From Paenibacillus donghaensis (GTDB lineage Bacteria; Bacillota; Bacilli; Paenibacillales; Paenibacillaceae): DNA of 64,000 nt. The translations under genes and the position numbers were made by a program. The notes below the pieces were generated by a model. That model ran no database searches and was not told the origin of the DNA. It saw nothing but the letters and a program-made list of their open reading frames with translations. Below, one piece after another: positions 9,211 through 20,572 of the stretch. Location: contig NZ_CP021780.1 in the NCBI RefSeq assembly GCF_002192415.1, positions 310,001-374,000 on the forward strand, in the 5' to 3' direction. The stretch's first letter is position 1. Each line of letters opens with the position of its first letter.

Positions 9211-9906
9211 ATTTCTATTATTATGTATTACGCTCCTGTGGGCATCGCCTGCTACTTCGCGACACTGATCGGCAAGGTAGGCAATCAAATTGTCTGGTCC
9301 GTTGCCCGGGCGTCCATTATTTACGTGGTTTTTTGTATATTGTTTTTCATTCTGTTTTCCTTTTTGGCTACGTATTATGGGGGAGGGAAAACCGGAGTCA
9401 AGCGTTTTTGGAAAAATATATGGCTGCCGTTGACCACAGCGATGGGAACATGCAGCAGTACGGCTTGTATTCCCGTGAACAGACTGGCCGTGAAGCAAAT
9501 GGATATTCCCGATGAAATCGGCGACATCATCATACCGCTTGGTGCAAGTATGCACAAAAATGGAGTAGTAGCCGTCCAAATGATCAAAATTCTTTTCTTG
9601 TTCGGGATTTTTGATATGACGATGGGCACGGGAGATATGGCTAAGGCCGTTCTGGTTGCCTTAATCAGCGGAATTATTGTAGGCACAATTCCCAGCGGCG
9701 GGTTTATTGGGGAACTGTTTATTTGTACCGCCTTCGGGTTTCCGATGGAAGCGGTTCCGATCCTGGTGATTCTGGGAACGATTACAGACCCGCTGTGCAC
9801 TATGGTGAATGTAACCGGCGATCCGGCCATTAGTATGGTGATTTCACGGATTATCGAAGGCAAGAACTGGATCAAACAAAAAATAGGCGCTGTGACACAG
9901 GCGTAG
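9206..9906 (+). pseudogene. dicarboxylate/amino acid:cation symporter, C-terminal half only
   Basis: From about 9206 the frame encodes roughly 230 residues typical of the second half of DAACS-family (GltP/DctA-like) symporters. These include a YYAPVGI segment, the serine-rich hairpin TAMGTCSSTACIPVN, the PLGASMHKNG region and the C-terminal GTITDPLCTMVNVTGDP substrate-site helix. Family members have about 400-450 residues, so the first five or so membrane helices are missing. The open frame upstream of 9206 is antisense to the truncated AraC gene and does not look like a symporter. Both genes were cut at the same point, which indicates a deletion. A functional product is unlikely. Confidence 0.75.
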
Positions 9907-9928
9907 AGTACAGAAAGGCGGATTGGAG

Positions 9929-12232
9929 ATGGAACTGGGGCAAAACGCCGTCAGATTGGCAAGCGCGAAAGAAAAAACGGAACTGGACAGTAATGCGATT
10001 TATCTGGGAAACTTAAATACAGTAGAAGCCGATTTGAAGCTTCCACTGAAGGGGAAGTATGGCTCTTCCATTCAATGGGAATCGAAAGAGACTCTATTTA
10101 TAAGTCATACAGGCAAGGTTACCAGACCTACCTTTGGGGTAGGCAATCGGAAAGTTGTCCTTGTCGCGACGTTAACGTATGAAGGAGAAGAAACCCGCAA
10201 GACATTTGAAGCAACGGTTCTCCAGGAAGAATATAAAGCAAAGATTGTTGCAGTTAATCCGCTGACCGTGCGCACGAACGTTGGGGAACAGCCGGAACTG
10301 CCAACCGTCGTCATTGTAAAAAATGATACCGGAAGTTATACGGTAAGCCCGGTTTCCTGGGACCCGGTGAAAGAGGAGGCTTATCGGCAACCTGGATTTT
10401 TTTCGATCCACGGTACAGTAGAAGGAAGTCCCTTGAAGGCTTTAGTCACCATTCAAGTGGTGGATAAGGCTCAGGAAACAGGCGATCACGTCAAGCGGCT
10501 ACAGGAATTTCAGGGTCAAAAGGTAAGCTTGGAAAGTAAAAGTGAATTTGGAGCGGCTATGCACCGTTTTCTGCAGTTTGTGCGGTCGATGGATGATGAC
10601 CAGATGCTGTATAATTTCAGAGCGGCGGCCACCGGGGATACTAAAGGGGCACAGCCAATGACGGGATGGGACGCTCCGGAATGCAATCTGAAGGGACATA
10701 CCACTGGACATTATCTTTCTTCACTGGCTCTTGCTTATAATGCCACGGGAGATTCCGTGCTGCTGGGCAAAATTCAATACATGGTTACAGAATTGGGCAA
10801 ATGTCAGACAGCCCTGTCTGAACAGGCGGGCTATGGCCAGGGTTTCCTGAGCGCGTATTCGGAAGAACAGTTTAATCTGCTGGAGCAGTACACCACTTAT
10901 CCGGATATATGGGCTCCTTACTATACGCTACACAAGATTATGGCCGGTCTGCTGGATTGTTACGAATTGGCGGACCAGAGCGAAGCTTTGGATATATGCG
11001 ATAAACTGGGCCATTGGCTCCACAACCGACTAAGCCGGCTTCCAAGAGAGCAGTTGCATAAAATGTGGTCACTTTATATTGCCGGGGAATTTGGGGGTAT
11101 GAATGAGGTATTGGCTAAGTTATATGCGATCACCGGCAATGAACATTATTTGATGACAGCGAAATATTTTGACAATGAGAAGCTGTTCCTTCCGATGAAG
11201 GAGAATATAGACACTCTGGGAAATATGCATGCCAACCAGCACATTCCACAGGTGATTGGAGCCTTGAAGCTGTTTGAGGTTGCGGGGGACAAGGCTTATT
11301 TCAATATCGCAGAGAACTTCTGGACGATGGTGACACAAAGTCATAGTTATTCCATCGGAGGCACCGGAGAGACGGAAATGTTCAGAGAGCCGGACGCCAT
11401 TGCCGGCTTTCTCACCGATAAAACGGCGGAAACCTGTGCGAGCTATAATATGTTGAAGTTGACCAAGGAGCTTTTTCAGTTTAATCCGCGCAAAACGTAT
11501 ATGGACTATTATGAGAAGGCGCTTTATAACCATATTCTTGCCTCAGAGAATAGCCGAAAAGCGGAGGGTGGCAGCACCTACTTTATGCCACTGGCGCCCG
11601 GATCTATCAAGAAATTCGATACGCATGAAAATACCTGCTGTCATGGAACCGGTCTGGAAAATCATTTTAAATACCAGGAAGCCATCTATTTTCATGATGA
11701 AGACAGACTGTATGTGAACTTGTATATTCCCTCTCGACTGGATTGGAGCGAGCAGGGACTCAGCCTGGTGCAGAACCGGGACCGGGACGGCTTGGAGACG
11801 GTCCACTTTTATATCGAGGGCGGTCCCGAGACGACCCTTATGTTCAGAATTCCCGATTGGGTATCAGGGCCCGTTCAAGTAAAGATTAACGGAGAGCCTT
11901 GCCGCGATCTGGAGTATGAACACGGATATTTAAAGCTGCGTAAAGTATGGAAAAAGGATGAAATCGAGCTGATGCTGCCCTGCTCTTTGAGATTGGTTGG
12001 CGTCTCCGATGACCACACCCTTAAAAGTCTCGCTTATGGACCGTATGTCCTGGCGGCAATAAGCGGGGAACAGGATTATCTCTCCTGGAGCTACAGTGAA
12101 CAAGAACTTCTGGAACAAGTCATTCAACAAAAGGACAACCCTTTGACGTTTATTCTGGATGTTGTCGAGTTTGTTCCCCTGTATCTAATTCAAGATGAAC
12201 GTTATCATGTGTACTTCAAACTTGCCCGCTGA
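9929..12232 (+). CDS. GH127 (DUF1680) glycoside hydrolase, probable beta-L-arabinofuranosidase
   Basis: The protein has 767 residues from ATG 9929 (ribosome site AAAGGCGG); a TTG six bases earlier is too close to that site. Residues about 15-95 and 100-185 are two Ig-like modules (bacterial Ig and Big_4 type), and the alpha-barrel catalytic region follows. Its likely zinc/cysteine centre is visible: Glu501 and Cys503 in ETCASYN, and Cys570-Cys571 in NTCCHGTG. An acidic GETE motif (Glu481/Glu483) could supply the acid/base. In characterised GH127 enzymes a cysteine thiolate is the nucleophile. There is no signal peptide, so it should be cytoplasmic. It lies 22 bases after the broken symporter and may have lost its promoter with the deletion. 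Confidence 0.82.
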   Translation: MELGQNAVRLASAKEKTELDSNAIYLGNLNTVEADLKLPLKGKYGSSIQWESKETLFISHTGKVTRPTFGVGNRKVVLVATLTYEGEETRKTFEATVLQEEYKAKIVAVNPLTVRTNVGEQPELPTVVIVKNDTGSYTVSPVSWDPVKEEAYRQPGFFSIHGTVEGSPLKALVTIQVVDKAQETGDHVKRLQEFQGQKVSLESKSEFGAAMHRFLQFVRSMDDDQMLYNFRAAATGDTKGAQPMTGWDAPECNLKGHTTGHYLSSLALAYNATGDSVLLGKIQYMVTELGKCQTALSEQAGYGQGFLSAYSEEQFNLLEQYTTYPDIWAPYYTLHKIMAGLLDCYELADQSEALDICDKLGHWLHNRLSRLPREQLHKMWSLYIAGEFGGMNEVLAKLYAITGNEHYLMTAKYFDNEKLFLPMKENIDTLGNMHANQHIPQVIGALKLFEVAGDKAYFNIAENFWTMVTQSHSYSIGGTGETEMFREPDAIAGFLTDKTAETCASYNMLKLTKELFQFNPRKTYMDYYEKALYNHILASENSRKAEGGSTYFMPLAPGSIKKFDTHENTCCHGTGLENHFKYQEAIYFHDEDRLYVNLYIPSRLDWSEQGLSLVQNRDRDGLETVHFYIEGGPETTLMFRIPDWVSGPVQVKINGEPCRDLEYEHGYLKLRKVWKKDEIELMLPCSLRLVGVSDDHTLKSLAYGPYVLAAISGEQDYLSWSYSEQELLEQVIQQKDNPLTFILDVVEFVPLYLIQDERYHVYFKLAR

Positions 12233-12242
12233 TTATATTTGT

Positions 12243-12271
12243 TTGACAAAAGAACCCAATGCATGTAGCTT
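12243..12271 (+). promoter_or_regulatory. probable sigma-A promoter for thiC
   Basis: TTGACA (12243-12248), a 17-base spacer and TAGCTT (12266-12271) lie about 20 bases before the TPP riboswitch, where the leader transcript should begin. Confidence 0.6.
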
Positions 12272-12290
12272 ATAACTAAATAAATAAGAT

Positions 12291-14290
<2,000 letters not shown>

Positions 14291-14318
14291 CCTCATTATT
14301 ATAAGTAGGGAACGGGTA

Positions 14319-14364
14319 GCGGGCCAGGGAGGTGTCCTCAGACAATTCCCTTGGCCCGTTCTTT
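14319..14364. terminator. terminator between convergent thiC and the amidase gene
   Basis: Arms GCGGGCCAGGGA / TCCCTTGGCCCG with one bulge are followed by TTCTTTC on the plus strand. The hairpin overlaps the last codons of the minus-strand gene. Confidence 0.65.
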
Positions 14365-14994
14365 CATTACTCTCATCATTCGTGAGGCAACCGAAGCTGG
14401 CGGTGCAATAGAGGGGGTATTCGTATGTATGAGGGCTGGACGGAGCTTGCGACCCTGCGTTTTGCGTACATAGTAGGTAAGCTTGCCGCTGTAGATTTTA
14501 TTGGCGTTTAGAGATAGGGCAAAGTCCTCCGGTGTTACGAAGCAGGCCGGCTTGTTCACATGGTGGACTTCAATTTCTTCAAATACGGAAGCTACAAAAT
14601 GGGAACAAAAATAAGCGTCCTCACGGTTGATTTTGATGTTCAGCAGCACGCCGATCAGCCCAAGCAGATGATATTTGTAACGTTCCTGATTCTGCATCAT
14701 GCCCATAACGTGGTTATGCATTGTATCATATTGCTCGCTGGATACCCGCAGCTGATAAATGGAACAATCTGCATTACTGTAGAAGGGGTCATTGAAATCT
14801 TCCCGGATGAACCCGGCGATAAACGGATTATGGGCTTTTTTTCTGCCGAAGCTGTATACTTCACAAAGTTCACTGTCAAAAGCAATCGATGCATGATTCA
14901 GCTCGGCTTTGGTAAACCATCTGATCATTCCGCTGAAAGCAGTGCCTGTTCCAGTGAGCACAATATAAATATCCTTGTTAGAAGTCATGTTCAT
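14338..14994 (-). CDS. permuted papain-like (YiiX/YaeF, NlpC/P60-type) amidase-fold protein
   Basis: This 218-residue protein starts at 14994, with AAAGGACTG before it on the minus strand. The order of its likely catalytic residues is His first (LNHASIAFD, near residue 34) and Cys later (YFCSHFVASVFEE, near residue 129). That is the circularly permuted order of YiiX/YaeF (DUF830) members of the NlpC/P60 superfamily. Such proteins hydrolyse amide or thioester bonds, often in cell-wall or lipid contexts, but the substrate here is unknown. There is no signal peptide. The C-terminal 40 residues are basic. It is monocistronic and convergent with thiC. Confidence 0.65.
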   Translation of the reverse strand: MNMTSNKDIYIVLTGTGTAFSGMIRWFTKAELNHASIAFDSELCEVYSFGRKKAHNPFIAGFIREDFNDPFYSNADCSIYQLRVSSEQYDTMHNHVMGMMQNQERYKYHLLGLIGVLLNIKINREDAYFCSHFVASVFEEIEVHHVNKPACFVTPEDFALSLNANKIYSGKLTYYVRKTQGRKLRPALIHTNTPSIAPPASVASRMMRVMKERAKGIV

Positions 14995-15221
14995 TCGCAG
15001 TCCTTTCTTATAAAGGTATGAGACGATTCGTTGTCCTCATGTGTCTTTGGTACCTCCATCTTACTGTATAATCCAGCTTTGTAAAACAAACTTTAGTCGC
15101 ATTGAAACCTAGACTTTAGCCTAAGTAGTTTCTGGTCTCACAGCTGTTGCTGTTTCTACGTATATTCATCCGGTAAAGTTGCACAACCTAAGCTGTCCGA
15201 AAGCGGGGTTTCTAAAAACAA

Positions 15222-15251
15222 TTGGAAATGCTTCTGCACTAATGATACAAT
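15222..15251 (+). promoter_or_regulatory. probable promoter for tkt
   Basis: TTGGAA (15222-15227), an 18-base spacer and TACAAT (15246-15251) lie 46 bases before the tkt start. Confidence 0.5.
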
Positions 15252-15297
15252 AAGAGTCAAAATGACATTCTTGAGATTTATGAGGAGGATTCTATTA

Positions 15298-17340
15298 ATG
15301 AATGAACAACAGCAAGCGATCCATAAGGATGAGAATTCCACAGTGGACAACCTCGCAATCACAACAATCCGTACCTTGGCTATTGACGCTATTGAGAAAG
15401 CGAATTCAGGACACCCGGGAATGCCGATGGGCTCCGCTCCTATGGGATATCAGCTGTTTGCCAAAACAATGAAACACAACCCGCTGCACCCTACATGGGT
15501 TAACCGTGACCGTTTCGTGCTCTCCGCAGGCCATGGCTCCATGCTGCTCTACAGCCTGCTGCACCTTAGCGGCTATGATCTGCCTATGGAGGAATTGAAG
15601 CAATTCCGCCAATGGGGAAGCCTTACACCAGGTCATCCGGAGTTCGGACATACAGCAGGCGTCGATGCTACTACAGGCCCGCTGGGTCAGGGGATCGGGA
15701 TGGCTGTCGGCATGGCAATGGCTGAAGCTCAGCTGGCTGCCACTTACAATAAAGAAGAACATAATGTAATTGATCATTATACATTTGCCATTTGCGGCGA
15801 TGGAGACCTGATGGAAGGTATCTCTTCCGAATCCGCTTCCCTGGCAGGGCATCTGAAACTGGGCAAGCTGATTGTTATGTACGATTCCAATGATATTTCA
15901 CTGGACGGCAAGCTGAACCTTTCGTTCTCCGAGAATGTTGCGAAACGTTTCGAAGCTTACGGCTGGCAGGTGCTGCGTGTGGAGGACGGCAATGATCTTC
16001 CAGCACTGGGCAAAGCGATCGGAGAAGCACAAGCTGATAGCGGCAAACCGACACTGATCGAAGTGAAGACAGTAATCGGCTACGGCAGTCCAAATAAACA
16101 AGGCAAGGGTGGACACGGTGGTACACACGGATCCCCGCTGGGTGCCGATGAAGCCAAGCTGACCAAAGACTTCTACAAATGGGTATATGAAGAGAACTTC
16201 CATGTGCCTGACGAGGTCCGCGCCCGTTTTGAAGAAGTGAAAGAGCAGGGAATTGCCGCCAACAAAACTTGGGACGAGCAGTTCGCCGCTTACAAAAAAG
16301 CTTATCCGGAGCTGGCTGCGCAACTGGAAACAGCGATTAACGGCGACCTTCCTGAAGGCTGGGATGCTCAGCTTCCTGTCTACACTACAGAAGACAAAGC
16401 CGTGTCCACGCGTGTAGCCTCAGGCAATGCGCTTAATGGTCTGGCTGCAGGCATTCCACAGCTGGTAGGCGGCTCTGCCGACCTGGAAAGCTCCACCATG
16501 ACTCATCTGAAGGGACTGCCGGTATATACTTCGGAATCTTATGACGGCCGTAATATTTATTTCGGCGTTCGTGAATTCGGCATGGCGGCAGCGATGAACG
16601 GGATTGCACTGCACAGCGGCCTGAAAGTGTTCGGCGGCACATTCTTCGTGTTCACCGATTATCTGCGTCCGGCGGTTCGTCTGGCATCGATCATGAAGCT
16701 GCCAGTAACCTATGTGCTCACTCATGACAGTATTGCTGTAGGTGAAGACGGTCCTACCCATGAGCCTATCGAGCAGCTGGCTTCCCTGCGGATCATCCCG
16801 GGCCTGACTGTGATTCGTCCGGCTGATGGCAATGAAACATCCGCTGCCTGGGCTTATGCGCTGGAGAACAAAGCCAACCCGGTAGCTCTGGTGCTTACCC
16901 GCCAGAATCTGCCGATCCTTGCAGGCACCGTCGAAGGTTCGCGCGAGAACATCAAACGCGGTGGTTATGTTGTATCTGAAGCGAAGAACGGCAAACCGCA
17001 GGCTCAGCTGATTGCTACTGGTTCTGAAGTACAGCTGGCTGTGAAGGCACAAGCCGCTCTGGCAGAAGAAGGCGTTGATGTTCGCGTAATCAGCCTGCCA
17101 AGCTGGGATCTGTTCGAGAAGCAGGATAAAGCTTACCGTGATTCCGTGATTCTGCCGGAAGTCAAAGCCCGCCTTGCTATTGAAATGGCTCAGACCTTTG
17201 GTTGGGAACGTTACACCGGCGATCAGGGCGATATTCTGGGCATTACTACCTTCGGCGCTTCCGCACCGGGAGATACTGTAATCAAAGAATATGGCTTCAC
17301 CGTAGAGAATGTTGTGAGCCGTGTGAAAGCACTGCTATAA
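15298..17340 (+). CDS. tkt: transketolase
   Basis: Transketolase transfers two-carbon ketol units between sugar phosphates in the pentose phosphate pathway, using thiamine diphosphate and a divalent metal. ATG 15298 follows GAGGAGG (15282-15288) and gives 680 residues; an upstream TTG in the same frame has no ribosome site. The N-terminal motif [12 protein letters not shown], the ThDP signature GDGDLMEG (near residue 167), the central pyrimidine-binding domain and the C-terminal domain are all intact. It follows the thiamine gene thiC at some distance, a sensible but probably incidental neighbourhood. ppnP follows 34 bases after the stop and may be cotranscribed. Confidence 0.96.
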   Translation: MNEQQQAIHKDENSTVDNLAITTIRTLAIDAIEKANSGHPGMPMGSAPMGYQLFAKTMKHNPLHPTWVNRDRFVLSAGHGSMLLYSLLHLSGYDLPMEELKQFRQWGSLTPGHPEFGHTAGVDATTGPLGQGIGMAVGMAMAEAQLAATYNKEEHNVIDHYTFAICGDGDLMEGISSESASLAGHLKLGKLIVMYDSNDISLDGKLNLSFSENVAKRFEAYGWQVLRVEDGNDLPALGKAIGEAQADSGKPTLIEVKTVIGYGSPNKQGKGGHGGTHGSPLGADEAKLTKDFYKWVYEENFHVPDEVRARFEEVKEQGIAANKTWDEQFAAYKKAYPELAAQLETAINGDLPEGWDAQLPVYTTEDKAVSTRVASGNALNGLAAGIPQLVGGSADLESSTMTHLKGLPVYTSESYDGRNIYFGVREFGMAAAMNGIALHSGLKVFGGTFFVFTDYLRPAVRLASIMKLPVTYVLTHDSIAVGEDGPTHEPIEQLASLRIIPGLTVIRPADGNETSAAWAYALENKANPVALVLTRQNLPILAGTVEGSRENIKRGGYVVSEAKNGKPQAQLIATGSEVQLAVKAQAALAEEGVDVRVISLPSWDLFEKQDKAYRDSVILPEVKARLAIEMAQTFGWERYTGDQGDILGITTFGASAPGDTVIKEYGFTVENVVSRVKALL

Positions 17341-17374
17341 TAGACGGAAGTACGAGACAAAGGGGAGAACACTA

Positions 17375-17695
17375 ATGGATCAGTTCACAAATGCGACAGT
17401 TCTGAAAGCAGCTAATATTTATCACGGGGGACAAGTGACCAGCCGTACACTTGTACTGGAAGACGGCACGAAGGTTACCCTCGGGATTATGCTCCCTGGA
17501 GTATATGAATTTGGAACGGAAGGTCCGGAGACGATGGAAATTCTGTCCGGCCATCTCAAAGTGCTGCTTCCCGGCACAGAGGTGTGGCAGGAGATTAACG
17601 GTAAAGAAACATTCCATGTACCCGGCAACTCCAAGTTTGCGCTTGAAGTGTTCGAGCTAACTGATTATTGCTGTTCTTACCCGGTGGTTGGTTAA
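17375..17695 (+). CDS. ppnP: pyrimidine/purine nucleoside phosphorylase PpnP
   Basis: This 106-residue single-domain cupin (DUF1255, YaiE/PpnP family) has about the usual length. Enzymes of this family phosphorolyse several purine and pyrimidine nucleosides to the free base and ribose 1-phosphate. Visible family features are the N-terminal KAANIYHGGQVTSRT, the central GVYEFGTEGPETMEI and GKETFHVPGNSKF. The ribosome site is AAAGGGGAGA. It lies 34 bases after tkt. Ribose 1-phosphate can feed the pentose phosphate pathway after isomerisation, so cotranscription with tkt is plausible. Confidence 0.88.
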   Translation: MDQFTNATVLKAANIYHGGQVTSRTLVLEDGTKVTLGIMLPGVYEFGTEGPETMEILSGHLKVLLPGTEVWQEINGKETFHVPGNSKFALEVFELTDYCCSYPVVG

Positions 17696-17699
17696 AGAA

Positions 17700-17780
17700 T
17701 CGATCCCACCCAAACCAAACCTCGATCCCACCCAAACCAAACTCTTCGATCCCACCCAAACCCTCCCTTCCAAGGGAGGG
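17700..17780. repeat. short direct repeats plus a 9-bp hairpin
   Basis: CGATCCCACCCAAACC occurs three times at about 23-26-base spacing (17700-17762). A perfect hairpin CCCTCCCTT / AAGGGAGGG (17761-17780) follows. The plus strand has no T-run after it. Confidence 0.6.
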
Positions 17781-17940
17781 CCCCAAAGGGCTGCGCCCTC
17801 TGGACTCCCGCAAGCTTGGCGAATGAGTCTGGCGGTACTGTGATTAGGAGGGTGGGTGCGAAGAGCGCTTATCCCTGCGGGACCGCTTGGACGTCGCTGG
17901 GTTGGCCTGCGATCCCTGACGGGATACACGGCCGGGGGAA

Positions 17941-18147
17941 GGTCAAAAGCGAGCTGTTCCTGCGGAATGCGCAAGAGCCTAGGTCAAGGGCGAGCTGTTC
18001 CTGCGGAATGCGCAAGAGCCTAGGTCAAGGGCGAGCTGTTCCTGCGGAATGCGCAAGAGCCTAAGGTCAAGGGCGAGCTGTTCCTGCGGAATGCGCAAGA
18101 GCCTAGGTCAAGGGCGGGCTGTTCCTGCGGAATGCGCAAGAGCCTAA
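17941..18147. repeat. tandem array of five 41-bp units
   Basis: Units begin at 17941, 17982, 18023, 18065 and 18106, each containing GAGCTGTTCCTGCGGAATGC and GCAAGAGCCTA with few changes. This occupies most of the 592-base gap between ppnP and the hydrolase gene. The rest of the gap (17781-17940) shows nothing I recognise. Confidence 0.85.
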
Positions 18148-18177
18148 AGGCGAAGTGTAAATTTTATTTCCTAAACA

Positions 18178-18213
18178 CCAAAAAAGTCCTGCGAATTCGC
18201 AGGACTTTTTTGG
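18178..18213. terminator. bidirectional terminator, 36-bp perfect palindrome
   Basis: The sequence is fully self-complementary, with a core of AGTCCTGCGAATTCGCAGGA flanked by A6 on the left and T6 on the right. It would terminate transcription in both directions. Confidence 0.85.
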
Positions 18214-18287
18214 TCTGTTCGCTTGTGCTGAATTCATTAATTTGGTAATCTATATAGGAACATATATTCCCGTCGGAGGCGAATTGG

Positions 18288-19121
18288 ATGATCTACAGCA
18301 ATTCAGACATCACCTTTAATTATGAAGAAAGAGGCGAAGGTACTCCGATATTGATTCTGCATGGTAATGGTCCGGATCACCGGATGATGATGGCCTGTCT
18401 GGAGCCGGTATTCGCAGAGCAGGAGCGGTTCCGCAGAATTTATGTCGACCTTCCAGGTTTTGGGCAGACTCCTGCAGCGGAATGGATCAAATCCTCAGAT
18501 GATATGCTGGAGGCCGTGAAGCGGATGGTGCAGGCCTTAATTCCAGGCAAACGTTTCGCTGTTGTCGGGCAATCATATGGGGGATACCTGGCGCGCGGCC
18601 TCGTCAAGGATTACGGTGATTTGATGAACGGGATCTTTCTGCTCTGTCCATGCATTATCGCTGAACCCTCACAAAGAGAGCTGCCAGAGCATCAAGTGGT
18701 CACCTGCGATGAGGTGTTTCTGGCAGAGCTGGGTGCTGAGGATAGACAAGAGTTCTGCTCCATCTCTGTTAAACAGACCAGAGAGGTGTGGGAGCGTTAC
18801 AAGCAGGAGGTTATGGTAGGTCTGGCGCTTGCTGACGAGACATTTATGAAGGGCATCCGAGCTTCGGGCGGCTATTCTTTCAGCGAAGAGATTGATGATA
18901 TTCCGCTGTTTAATCAGCCGGGACTCATTCTTAATGGGAGACAGGATTCCATGGTAGGGTATAAGGATGCCTGTAAGCTTGTGGATCTCTATCCGAAATC
19001 GGTATTTGCTGTATTGGATGAGGCGGGTCATAATCTGCATCTGGAGCAGGTGGAGCTGTTCAATGGACTGACGAGGGATTGGCTGGAGCGGGTGAGAAGT
19101 GTGGCAACAGCTGAAGAATAA
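18288..19121 (+). CDS. alpha/beta hydrolase
   Basis: This 277-residue protein has the alpha/beta-hydrolase fold and begins at ATG 18288 behind GGAGGCG. The oxyanion motif HGNGPDH is near residue 25. The nucleophile elbow GQSYGG has Ser96, a later GRQDSMVG supplies the acid, and EAGHNLHLEQ supplies the catalytic His near the C-terminus. The enzyme should be cytoplasmic and could be an esterase, lipase or C-C hydrolase; the sequence does not show which. It stands alone between a strong palindromic terminator and a roughly 290-base noncoding stretch. Confidence 0.8.
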   Translation: MIYSNSDITFNYEERGEGTPILILHGNGPDHRMMMACLEPVFAEQERFRRIYVDLPGFGQTPAAEWIKSSDDMLEAVKRMVQALIPGKRFAVVGQSYGGYLARGLVKDYGDLMNGIFLLCPCIIAEPSQRELPEHQVVTCDEVFLAELGAEDRQEFCSISVKQTREVWERYKQEVMVGLALADETFMKGIRASGGYSFSEEIDDIPLFNQPGLILNGRQDSMVGYKDACKLVDLYPKSVFAVLDEAGHNLHLEQVELFNGLTRDWLERVRSVATAEE

Positions 19122-19170
19122 CTCTGGCAGAACAAACAGTACATTCTGCCAGATAAGCTATTCATATTAC

Positions 19171-19282
19171 GGCTCAATCTAAAAATCAGTGCTCGACTAC
19201 AAGTGTGAACAGAGTGAAGCGGCGGAGGTTTCTGGAGAAAGTGTAGTGTTCACCGATTTAATTGCATAAATGCATCTAATTA
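19171..19282. repeat. noncoding spacer with two dispersed repeat motifs
   Basis: Bases 19171-19217 closely match 36788-36833 (shared AAGTGTGA and CAGAG blocks). Bases 19256-19282 hold one dyad of the TAATTGCA / ATGCATCTAATTA type that recurs near 28.96 and 59.2 kb. I see no gene between 19122 and 19413. Confidence 0.6.
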
Positions 19283-19413
19283 CTCCGAAGGTTCCAGGGC
19301 AACACTCTACATCCTAGCTGGAGCCTAACTAGTAACCCGTTTTCAACCTATACACATTTTACAATCAGGAAATCGGGCTTTAACAGTTATGAGCTCATAT
19401 AACCCATACATTT

Positions 19414-20316
19414 TTAGGCTTTGTTCTGCTGGTCGCCTATCTTCTGACCGATTAGCGCTTCATAAGTTTTGACTACCGCAGACAGATCCTCTTCACCATA
19501 GCCCTGGGCATAACCGGACTGAAAGATGCTTTTGGCCAGACCGAGCAGCGGCGAAGGTACTCCGGCGGCATCACTTAGCGCTGAAGCAAGCTTCAGATCC
19601 TTCAACATCAGTGCGAGTGAGAACTGGTTGCTGAAATCATTTTCAATGATTTTGCGGCCTTTCAGTTCCGCCTGCTTGCTGCCTGCCGAACCGGCCTGCA
19701 CCAGCTCCAGGAATTTATCTGCTGGCACGCCCGATTTAACTGCGATGGCGAAGCCTTCGGCAAGGGCGACGTTATGAATGCCCACCATGGCATTATGGGC
19801 CAGCTTGGCTGCAGCGCCGCTGCCGTTGTCGCCCATATGCAGCAGCTTCTTGCCCAGAGTGTCGAAAATATCGCGGTTGTCTTCGATAACATCGGCGCGG
19901 CCGCCAACCATAAATACCAGCGTGCCTTCGACCGCTCCCGGCTTGCTGCCAGTGACCGGCGCGTCGAGGAAATGTCCGCCGCGTTCCTGAACAGCGGCCG
20001 CAACCTCTTTAACCAGTCCGGGGGAAATTGTACTACAATCAATAATTACAGTCCCTGGCTGCAGCTCTGCAAGAATGCCCTGATCTCCGTAGTACACTTC
20101 CCGGATCGAATCATCATTGCTGATCATGGTAATAATAACGTCCTTGCCTTCGGCAGCCAGCTTGGGGGTGGAAGCAGTTTTTGCACCTTGCTCTTCAAAC
20201 GGTTGGTTTTTGGAGGCCGTGCGGTTGTATACGGTCACCTCGAAGCCACCCCGCAGCAGGTTGGAGGCCATTGGCGCACCCATTGTCCCAAGTCCTATAA
20301 ATCCGATCCGTTTCAT
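19414..20316 (-). CDS. beta-hydroxyacid dehydrogenase (3-hydroxyisobutyrate dehydrogenase-like)
   Basis: This 300-residue NAD(P)-dependent oxidoreductase starts at 20316, just after AAAGGTGGG on the minus strand; an upstream in-frame ATG (20355) is less likely. The Rossmann motif GFIGLGTMGAPMASNL lies at the very N-terminus. DAPVTGSKPGAVEGTL is the family substrate-binding motif, and the catalytic Lys is in AAAKLAHN. Family members reduce or oxidise small beta-hydroxyacids such as 3-hydroxyisobutyrate, tartronate semialdehyde or succinic semialdehyde. Neighbouring genes give no hint of the substrate, and it appears monocistronic. Confidence 0.85.
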   Translation of the reverse strand: MKRIGFIGLGTMGAPMASNLLRGGFEVTVYNRTASKNQPFEEQGAKTASTPKLAAEGKDVIITMISNDDSIREVYYGDQGILAELQPGTVIIDCSTISPGLVKEVAAAVQERGGHFLDAPVTGSKPGAVEGTLVFMVGGRADVIEDNRDIFDTLGKKLLHMGDNGSGAAAKLAHNAMVGIHNVALAEGFAIAVKSGVPADKFLELVQAGSAGSKQAELKGRKIIENDFSNQFSLALMLKDLKLASALSDAAGVPSPLLGLAKSIFQSGYAQGYGEEDLSAVVKTYEALIGQKIGDQQNKA

Positions 20317-20482
20317 TGTTAGCCCACCTTTAGCATTATTTTGAGTGTATTTCATACTTTGTTCATTCTATCACGGACCCGGCGGCTTGTTCCACAACAC
20401 AACCTATGGTCAGCCTGACAGCAAACGTTTCCATGTAACTGCCGAAAACTTGCTTCTGTCGCCCATGATGTGCCCTAAGACC

Positions 20483-20511
20483 TTGCCAGTCAAGTCAAAT
20501 TAAAGTATCCT
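20483..20511 (+). promoter_or_regulatory. probable promoter for pgi
   Basis: TTGCCA (20483-20488), a 17-base spacer and TATCCT (20506-20511) lie about 60 bases before the pgi start. Confidence 0.5.
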
Positions 20512-20572
20512 ATTATAAAGTTGTAACAAACGGTGTCAAATCTAAAGAGACAAACAGGAGGTTTCCATTACC

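Noticed and set aside
9211..9579. N-terminal 120 residues of the long AraC open frame
   Set aside because: They are the exact antisense of well-conserved symporter helices on the plus strand and have no AraC-like features.
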